Shown one piece after another: positions 58,226 through 64,000 of a stretch of 64,000 bases of DNA (positions are counted from its first letter, which is position 1; every line of letters begins with the position of its first letter). The notes under the pieces were generated by a model. That model made no database searches, was not told the origin of the DNA, and saw nothing but the letters and a program-made list of their open reading frames with translations. The position numbers were made by a program, and so were the translations under genes. The DNA comes from Burkholderiales bacterium (GTDB taxonomy: Bacteria > Pseudomonadota > Gammaproteobacteria > Burkholderiales > Burkholderiaceae_C): NCBI GenBank assembly GCA_016191525.1, contig JACPOK010000020.1, positions 1-64,000 on the forward strand, in the 5' to 3' direction.

Positions 58226-60448
58226 TTGCGCTCCTCTTCTCCCAATGCGGCCATCGCGGCCTGGGCCGGGCTCGGCCTGCTGGCCTACCTGGGCCTGCCC
58301 TGGTATGCCCTGCAGGACGGTAACGGCCTGGCCGCCATCGGCCAGGTGTTCGGTGACGACACCACCGCCAATGGCCTGATGCAGGCCACGGTGTACGGCC
58401 GCGCCTGGCTCTGGCTGGGCTGGCTGGGGCTGGGGTTGTGCGCCGCCACCATCTTCATGAAGCCCGGCCGCGCGCAGGGCACCGCGCTGGTCGCTGCGGG
58501 TACGCTCGGCGCGCTCGGCCTGGCCGCCAGCGGCTTCGCCATCGGTGCCAAGGGGTGGAGCTTCGAGTGGCTGAACGCCTTGTTCGGTGAACTGGGCCGC
58601 ACCCAGTTCGGCGTGGGCTGGGGCGGCTTCGTGGCACTGGCTTCGCTGGTGGTGCTGCTGGCCTTTGGCCTGGCGCGCCAGGGCCGCTTCAAGGGCGACC
58701 TGTTCATATCGGGCGCCGTCGTGGGCTGCGGCGCCCTGCTGGCAGTGTTCATCCTGTTCCCCGTGCTCAAAGCGCTGAGCAGCGCTTTCCTTGCCGAAGA
58801 CGGCCGCTTCGCCCTGTCGGCCTTGTGGCAGCGCGTGGCCAGCGACCGCAACTTCGGCCTCGGCTGCCTGGCCGGTGGCGTGCGCTGCGGGGTGGCCTGG
58901 AACACGCTCTTCATCGGCCTGCTCACCGCCGGCGCCACTACGGTGCTGGGCACGCTGATGGCGCTGATGGCCGAGCGCGGCAGCAAGCGCTATGCGCGCC
59001 CGCTCAACATGCTGGCCATGCTGCCCATCATCACGCCGCCCTTCGTGGTCGGCCTGGGGCTGATTCTGCTGTTCGGCCGCGCCGGCATCGCCAACCAGTT
59101 GCTGGAAAGCCTGTTCGGGATCGCGCCTTCGCGCTGGTTCTACGGCTGGTTCGGTGTCTGGGTGGCGCAGACCTTCGCCTTCACGCCCATCGCCTTCATG
59201 ATCATGCGCGGCGTGGTGCAGGGCGTGGCGCCCAGCCTGGAGGAGGCCGCGCAAACCCTGCGCGCCAGCCCCCATCGCACCTTCACCAGCGTCACGCTGC
59301 CGCTGCTCAAGCCCGGGCTGGCCAACGCCTTCCTGGTCGGCTTCATCGAAAGCATGGCCGACTTCGGCAACCCCATCGTGGTGGGCGGGCAGTTCTCGGT
59401 GCTGTCCACCGAGATCTTCTTCGCCATCGTTGGTGCGCAGTACGACCAGGGCCGTGCCGCGTCTCTGGCCTGGATACTCACGCTGTTCGCGCTGGCCGTC
59501 TTCGCCATCCAGCGCGCGGTGCTCGGCAAGCAGAGCTTCACCACCGTCAGCGGCAAAGGCGACTCCGGCATCCCGATGGCGCTGCCGCCCAAGGTGCGCC
59601 GCCTGGTGTACGGCGTGGCCCTGCCGTGGATGGCGTTCACGCTGCTGGTGTACCTGTTCGCGTTCGCGGGCGGCTTCGTGCAGACCTGGGGCCGCGACTA
59701 CACCTTCACGCTGAACCACTTCCGCACCGCGTTCTCCCTCGAGTGGGGGCAGTTCGGCATGGTGTGGGCGGGGACGGCGTGGAATTCATTCTTCACCACC
59801 ATCAAGCTGGCCGCCATTTCGGCACCCATGACGGCGGCGTTGGGCCTGATGATCGCCTACCTGCTGGCACGCACCGAGTTCAAGGGGCAGGGCCTGTTCG
59901 AGTTCTCGGCGCTGCTGGCGTTCGCGATTCCGGGCACAGTGCTGGGCGTGAGCTACATCCTGGCTTTCAACGTGCCGCCCTTCGAGCTGACGGGCACCGG
60001 GCTGATCATCGTGCTGTGCTTCCTGTTCCGCAACCTGCCGGTGGGCGTGCGCGCCGGCACGGCGGCCTTCAAGCAGCTGGACAAGTCACTGGATGAGGCC
60101 TCACTGATGCTGCGCGCCTCCAGCCTGCAGACGCTGCGGTACGTGGTGCTGCCGCTGCTCAAGCCGGCGCTGGTGGCGGCGCTGGTCTACAGCTTCGTGC
60201 GGGCCATCACCACCGTGTCGGCGGTGATCTTCCTGGTCACGGCCGAGAACGAGCTGGCCACCACCTACATCATCGGCCGTGTCGGCAACGGCGACTACGG
60301 CGTGGCGCTGGCCTACTGCACGGTGCTGATCGTGATGATGAGCGCCGCCACGGCGCTGATCCAGTTCGTGGTGGGCGAGCGCAAGCTGGGCCGCCGAAAG
60401 TCGGGGGCACGTGCGGTTCCCATTACAAGCACGCAGGGCATGACATGA
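58226..60448 (+). CDS. Fused double-domain ABC permease, AfuB-like
   Basis: 740 residues from TTG 58226. About 12-14 transmembrane segments are arranged as an N-terminal extension with four helices (to about 200) and two permease domains. Loops are EEAAQTLRASPHRTFTSVTL near residue 340 and DEASLMLRASSLQTLRYVVL near 630. The fusion of both permease halves in one chain is characteristic of AfuB/FbpB-type importers. It lies between the binding protein and the ATPase, with which it overlaps (ATGA). Confidence 0.82.
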   Translation: MRSSSPNAAIAAWAGLGLLAYLGLPWYALQDGNGLAAIGQVFGDDTTANGLMQATVYGRAWLWLGWLGLGLCAATIFMKPGRAQGTALVAAGTLGALGLAASGFAIGAKGWSFEWLNALFGELGRTQFGVGWGGFVALASLVVLLAFGLARQGRFKGDLFISGAVVGCGALLAVFILFPVLKALSSAFLAEDGRFALSALWQRVASDRNFGLGCLAGGVRCGVAWNTLFIGLLTAGATTVLGTLMALMAERGSKRYARPLNMLAMLPIITPPFVVGLGLILLFGRAGIANQLLESLFGIAPSRWFYGWFGVWVAQTFAFTPIAFMIMRGVVQGVAPSLEEAAQTLRASPHRTFTSVTLPLLKPGLANAFLVGFIESMADFGNPIVVGGQFSVLSTEIFFAIVGAQYDQGRAASLAWILTLFALAVFAIQRAVLGKQSFTTVSGKGDSGIPMALPPKVRRLVYGVALPWMAFTLLVYLFAFAGGFVQTWGRDYTFTLNHFRTAFSLEWGQFGMVWAGTAWNSFFTTIKLAAISAPMTAALGLMIAYLLARTEFKGQGLFEFSALLAFAIPGTVLGVSYILAFNVPPFELTGTGLIIVLCFLFRNLPVGVRAGTAAFKQLDKSLDEASLMLRASSLQTLRYVVLPLLKPALVAALVYSFVRAITTVSAVIFLVTAENELATTYIIGRVGNGDYGVALAYCTVLIVMMSAATALIQFVVGERKLGRRKSGARAVPITSTQGMT

Positions 60449-61491
60449 CAGCTGGCATCGAATTTCGCAACGTCACCAAGCGCTATGGCGCCGATGCGGC
60501 GGCGCCGCTGGCCGTCAAGGGCATCAGCTTCGAGGCGGCGCGCGGCACGCTCACCACCATCCTGGGCCCGTCGGGCTGCGGCAAAACCACCACGCTGCGC
60601 ATGATCGCCGGCCTGGAGTCGCCCACCTCGGGGCAGATCCTGATCCAGGGCAAGGACGTCACCACGCTGGGCCCGGCCGACCGCAACGTCAGCATGATGT
60701 TCCAGAGCTATGCACTGTTCCCGCACATGAACGTGGTGGAGAACGTGATGTACGGGCTCAAGATGTCCGGTGTGTCGAAGGCGCCCGCTCGAACGCGTGC
60801 GGTGGACGCGCTGCGCAATGTGGGACTGGTCGGTTTTGACGAGCGGCTGCCCAGCGAACTGTCGGGCGGCCAGCAGCAGCGCGTGGCCCTGGCACGCGCG
60901 CTGGTGCTGGAGCCCGAGGTGCTGCTGTTCGACGAGCCGCTATCGAACCTGGATGCCCGGCTACGCCGCGAGATGCGCGAGGAAATCCGCGTGCTGCAGC
61001 AGCGCCTGAAGCTGACGGTGGCCTACGTCACGCACGACCAGAGCGAGGCGCTGGCCGTGAGCGACCAGATCATCGTGATGGACCACGGCGTGATCGCGCA
61101 GAAGGGCACGCCGCAGGACCTCTATGAATTTCCCACCACCGAGTTCGTGGCCGGCTTCATGGGCGAGGCCATGCTGTTCCCGGCGCGCGCCGATGCGGGC
61201 GGCACGGTGAGCCTGGGGCCGCTGCGCATCACGCCGCGCCACGGCGTGCCGGAAGGCGGCGTGAAGGTCGCGGTGCGGCCGGAAGCCTGGCACATCGGCC
61301 CGCCCGGCGCGGGGCTGGGCGCGCGGCTGGCCAAGTCGTCCTATCTCGGCAGCAACTACGAATACACCTTCGAGACCGAGCTGGGCCCCATCTTCGTGGT
61401 CTCGGCCGACTTGGGCAATGTACTGGGCGTCGGCTCCGACGTGGGCCTGAGCCTGGCCGACCACGGCGTCTCTGTTGTTCAGGTTCCGTAA
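60445..61491 (+). CDS. ABC transporter ATP-binding protein, AfuC-like
   Basis: 348 residues. Walker [15 protein letters not shown]-loop [18 protein letters not shown], signature [12 protein letters not shown] and Walker [16 protein letters not shown] are intact. A C-terminal TOBE/regulatory domain follows (about 240-348, [12 protein letters not shown]). It energises the fused permease and belongs to the same FbpC/PotA-like class. Its start overlaps the permease stop by 4 nt. Confidence 0.88.
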   Translation: MTAGIEFRNVTKRYGADAAAPLAVKGISFEAARGTLTTILGPSGCGKTTTLRMIAGLESPTSGQILIQGKDVTTLGPADRNVSMMFQSYALFPHMNVVENVMYGLKMSGVSKAPARTRAVDALRNVGLVGFDERLPSELSGGQQQRVALARALVLEPEVLLFDEPLSNLDARLRREMREEIRVLQQRLKLTVAYVTHDQSEALAVSDQIIVMDHGVIAQKGTPQDLYEFPTTEFVAGFMGEAMLFPARADAGGTVSLGPLRITPRHGVPEGGVKVAVRPEAWHIGPPGAGLGARLAKSSYLGSNYEYTFETELGPIFVVSADLGNVLGVGSDVGLSLADHGVSVVQVP

Positions 61492-61538
61492 CCGCCCGGC
61501 AGCCCCGTGGCGGCCGGTGGGCGCGGGATAATGCGGGC

Positions 61539-62486
61539 ATGAACCAACTCGACGCGCTCAAACAGTTCACCACCGTCGTCGCGGACACCGGCGACTTCCG
61601 CCAGCTCGCGCAGTTCCAGCCGCGGGACGCCACCACCAACCCTTCGCTGATCCTCAAGGCGGTCCAGAAGCCCGACTACCAGCCGCTCGTCAAGGAAGTG
61701 CTGACGCGCTTTGGCAGCCGCACCATGGACGAGGTCATCGACCGGCTGCTGGTTCGCTTCGGCTGCGAGATCCTGTCCATCATTCCCGGCCGCGTGTCCA
61801 CCGAGGTCGATGCGCGCCTGTCGTTCGACATGGAAGCGACCTACTCACGCGGCGAACGCATCATCGAGCTGTACCAGGCCGAGGGCATCCACATCGACCG
61901 CGTGCTGATCAAGGTGGCTGCCACCTGGGAAGGCATCCAGGCGGCTGCCAAGCTGGAGCGGCGCGGCATCCACACCAACCTCACCCTGCTGTTCTCGTTC
62001 TGCCAGGCCGTGGCCTGCGGCGACGCGAAGGTGCAGCTGATCTCGCCCTTCGTGGGCCGCATCTACGACTGGTACAAGAAGTCAGCCGGCTCGGCGTGGG
62101 ACGAAGCGGCAAGCGCCGGCGCCAACGACCCCGGCGTGAAGTCGGTCCACCAGATCTACAGCCACTACAAGCACTTTGGCATCGCTACCGAAGTCATGGG
62201 CGCGAGCTTTCGCAACGCCGGGCAGATCGTGGCCCTGGCCGGCTGCGACCTGCTGACCATCAGCCCGGAGCTGCTGGCCCAGCTCGCGGCCAGCGAAGCG
62301 CCGCTGGGCCGCGCGCTCGACGCGAAGCAGGCGCAGGCGCTCAGCCTTGAGCCGGTCAACTACGACGAAGCGGGTTTCCGCTACGCGCTGAACGAAGACG
62401 CCATGGCCACCGAAAAGCTGGCCGAAGGCATCCGCGGCTTCGCGGTGGATGCGGTCAAGCTTGAGCAGCTGCTCAAGGCCGGCTGA
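61539..62486 (+). CDS. tal: Transaldolase
   Basis: 315 residues, TalB type. The Schiff-base Lys is in [20 protein letters not shown], with [14 protein letters not shown] and [14 protein letters not shown] around the barrel. It exchanges dihydroxyacetone units in the non-oxidative pentose-phosphate pathway. pgi follows 4 nt later, so the two are an operon linked to the transporter upstream. Confidence 0.96.
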   Translation: MNQLDALKQFTTVVADTGDFRQLAQFQPRDATTNPSLILKAVQKPDYQPLVKEVLTRFGSRTMDEVIDRLLVRFGCEILSIIPGRVSTEVDARLSFDMEATYSRGERIIELYQAEGIHIDRVLIKVAATWEGIQAAAKLERRGIHTNLTLLFSFCQAVACGDAKVQLISPFVGRIYDWYKKSAGSAWDEAASAGANDPGVKSVHQIYSHYKHFGIATEVMGASFRNAGQIVALAGCDLLTISPELLAQLAASEAPLGRALDAKQAQALSLEPVNYDEAGFRYALNEDAMATEKLAEGIRGFAVDAVKLEQLLKAG

Positions 62487-62490
62487 ACCG

Positions 62491-64000
62491 ATGGCCGCGC
62501 CGCGTTGCGACCAGACTGCCGCGTGGGCGGCGCTGCGCGGCCACCATGAGGCGAGCGGCGGCTTCGACCTGCGAGAAGCGTTCAAGGCCGACCCGCACCG
62601 CTTTGCCCGCTTCAGCCAGCAGGCGCCCCACGTCTTCGCCGATCTTTCCAAGAACTTGCTGGACACAAGGACCGGGCAGCTGCTGCTGGAACTTGCACGC
62701 GAATGCGGGGTAGAGGCTCAGCGAGATGCCATGTTCAGCGGCGAGAAAATCAACAGCACCGAAGACCGCGCCGTACTGCATTTTCTATTGAGAAAACCGG
62801 CTGCAGAGCGCACCGATAGTGCGTGGGCAGCTACCAAAAGCATAGCAAGTGAGCTGCGGCAGGTGCATGCCACGCTGGACGCGATGCTGGCTTATGCGCA
62901 GCAGGTGCGTGCCGACGAAGCCATCACGGACATCGTGAACATCGGCATCGGCGGCTCCGACCTCGGCCCGCAGATGGCGGTGCTGGCGCTGCAGGGCTAC
63001 GCCGTTGCGGGCAAGCGCTTTCACTTCGTTTCCAACGTGGACGGGCATGAGCTCGCGGCGGTGCTGGAGCAGGTGCGGCCGCAAAGCACGCTTTTCCTGG
63101 TCGCCTCCAAAACCTTCACCACGCTGGAGACCATGGCCAATGCCAACTCCGCGCGGCAATGGTTCACGCAGCAGGGCGGAACCGACATCGCCCGGCATTT
63201 CGCCGCGTTGACGACCAACGTGCAGGCCGCGAAAGAGTTCGGCATCAGCACGACCTTCGACTTCTGGGACTGGGTCGGCGGGCGCTACTCGCTGTGGTCG
63301 TCCATTGGCCTGCCCATCGCCATCGCGGTGGGCGCGCAGCACTTTCGCGAGCTGCTGGCCGGTGCGCACGAGATGGACCAGCACTTCGCCACGGCGCCGC
63401 TGGAGAGCAACCTGCCGGTGCGGCTGGGCCTGCTCGATGTCTGGTACCGCAACTTCCATGGTTTCACCAGCCGCAGCATCGCGCCTTATTGCAGCGCGCT
63501 GCGCAGGCTGCCTGCCTACCTGCAGCAACTGGAGATGGAAAGCAATGGCAAGCGCGTGGACCGGCAGGGCCGGCTGCTGCCGTATGCCACCTCACCGGTG
63601 CTGTGGGGAGAGCCAGGGACCAACGGCCAGCACGCTTACTTCCAGATGCTGCACCAGGGAACCGATGTGGTGCCTGCGGAATTCATTGCCGTTCGCAAGG
63701 CGTCCCACGCTCTGGCGGGCCACCAGCCGCTGCTGCTGGCCAATGCCCTGGCACAGGCCCAGGCGCTGATGCAGGGCAAACACGATGCCGGCGGCCACCG
63801 CGATTTTCCGGGCAACCGGCCCAGCACGTTCCTGCTGCTGGAAGCTTTGACGCCCGCCAGCCTGGGCGCGCTGCTGGCGCTGCAGGAGCACCGTGTTTTT
63901 GTCAGCGGGGCCGTGTGGGGAATCAACAGTTTCGACCAATGGGGGGTGGAGCTGGGCAAGGTGCTGGCGGGCGACATCGCGTCGCGCCTTGGAACCGGCG
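62491..64000 (+). CDS. pgi: Glucose-6-phosphate isomerase (3' end outside window)
   Basis: 503 residues are visible and the frame is open to the window end. Signatures are VNIGIGGSDLGPQMAVLAL, GGRYSLWSSIGLPIAIAVG, QQLEMESNGKRVD and WGEPGTNGQHAYFQMLHQGT. It interconverts G6P and F6P. Residues 110-119 (SAWAATKSIA) are encoded by an in-frame copy of the 27-bp repeat in a surface region. About 15-40 residues are probably missing at the C-terminus. Confidence 0.96.
   Translation, partial: MAAPRCDQTAAWAALRGHHEASGGFDLREAFKADPHRFARFSQQAPHVFADLSKNLLDTRTGQLLLELARECGVEAQRDAMFSGEKINSTEDRAVLHFLLRKPAAERTDSAWAATKSIASELRQVHATLDAMLAYAQQVRADEAITDIVNIGIGGSDLGPQMAVLALQGYAVAGKRFHFVSNVDGHELAAVLEQVRPQSTLFLVASKTFTTLETMANANSARQWFTQQGGTDIARHFAALTTNVQAAKEFGISTTFDFWDWVGGRYSLWSSIGLPIAIAVGAQHFRELLAGAHEMDQHFATAPLESNLPVRLGLLDVWYRNFHGFTSRSIAPYCSALRRLPAYLQQLEMESNGKRVDRQGRLLPYATSPVLWGEPGTNGQHAYFQMLHQGTDVVPAEFIAVRKASHALAGHQPLLLANALAQAQALMQGKHDAGGHRDFPGNRPSTFLLLEALTPASLGALLALQEHRVFVSGAVWGINSFDQWGVELGKVLAGDIASRLGTG
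62820..62846 (-). repeat. Copy f of the 27-bp repeat, inside pgi
   Basis: On the minus strand it reads GCTATGCTTTTGGTAGC followed by TGCCCACGCA, a near-consensus copy. It is read through in frame by pgi. Confidence 0.8.

Overview
This is a GC-rich beta-proteobacterial chromosome segment, most likely order Burkholderiales, family Comamonadaceae. The evidence is the tuf-tRNA(Trp)-secE-nusG-rplKAJL-rpoBC block, an rsmB-DUF4390-ntrY/ntrX-like cluster, an Omp32-type porin, Coq7, and a dispersed 27-bp repeat of a kind I associate with this family. Genus cannot be settled from the sequence alone. Both ends are cut inside genes: tuf at the left and pgi at the right.

Layout. 1-12.6 kb: EF-Tu 3' end, tRNA-Trp, and the transcription/translation block secE, nusG, rplK, rplA, rplJ, rplL, rpoB, rpoC, closed by a strong terminator. 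12.6-19.8 kb: a LemA-like protein, a cytochrome c plus flavocytochrome-c sulfide dehydrogenase pair, rsmB, a DUF4390 protein, and an NtrY-like kinase with an AAA-less NtrX-like regulator. 19.8-26.7 kb: tRNA-Phe carrying a 6.8-kb integrated element bounded by identical 35-bp att repeats. Its contents are a tyrosine integrase, two XRE regulators, a small membrane protein, a serine resolvase with its res site, small ORFs, a proteasome-beta-like Ntn-hydrolase, and a translationally coupled 62-aa protein. 26.7-30.8 kb: a PEBP lipoprotein, short hypotheticals around two FNR-type boxes, and a sensor adenylate/guanylate cyclase. 30.8-40.2 kb: a type II secretion cluster (gspG-H-I-J-K-L-M-N-D-E on the minus strand, gspC divergent) with no gspF. 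40.2-44.4 kb: cobC, cobS, ilvA, a probable small RNA with anti-Shine-Dalgarno loops, an OsmC protein and Coq7. 44.7-46.7 kb: porin and a DUF3047 lipoprotein. 46.8-53.6 kb: a dipeptide-type ABC importer with an embedded M20 amidohydrolase. 53.7-64.0 kb: a sugar-phosphate block with hexR and zwf on the minus strand, and a PhnD-like binding protein, an AfuABC-like ABC transporter, tal and pgi on the plus strand.

How genes work together. The carbon block is coherent: HexR-type control, G6P dehydrogenase, transaldolase and phosphoglucose isomerase surround a transporter whose architecture matches hexose-phosphate importers. The T2SS genes overlap or nearly abut and probably form one operon. The main novelty candidates are the element-borne proteasome-like hydrolase module at 24.5-26.4 kb and the small RNA upstream of ilvA.
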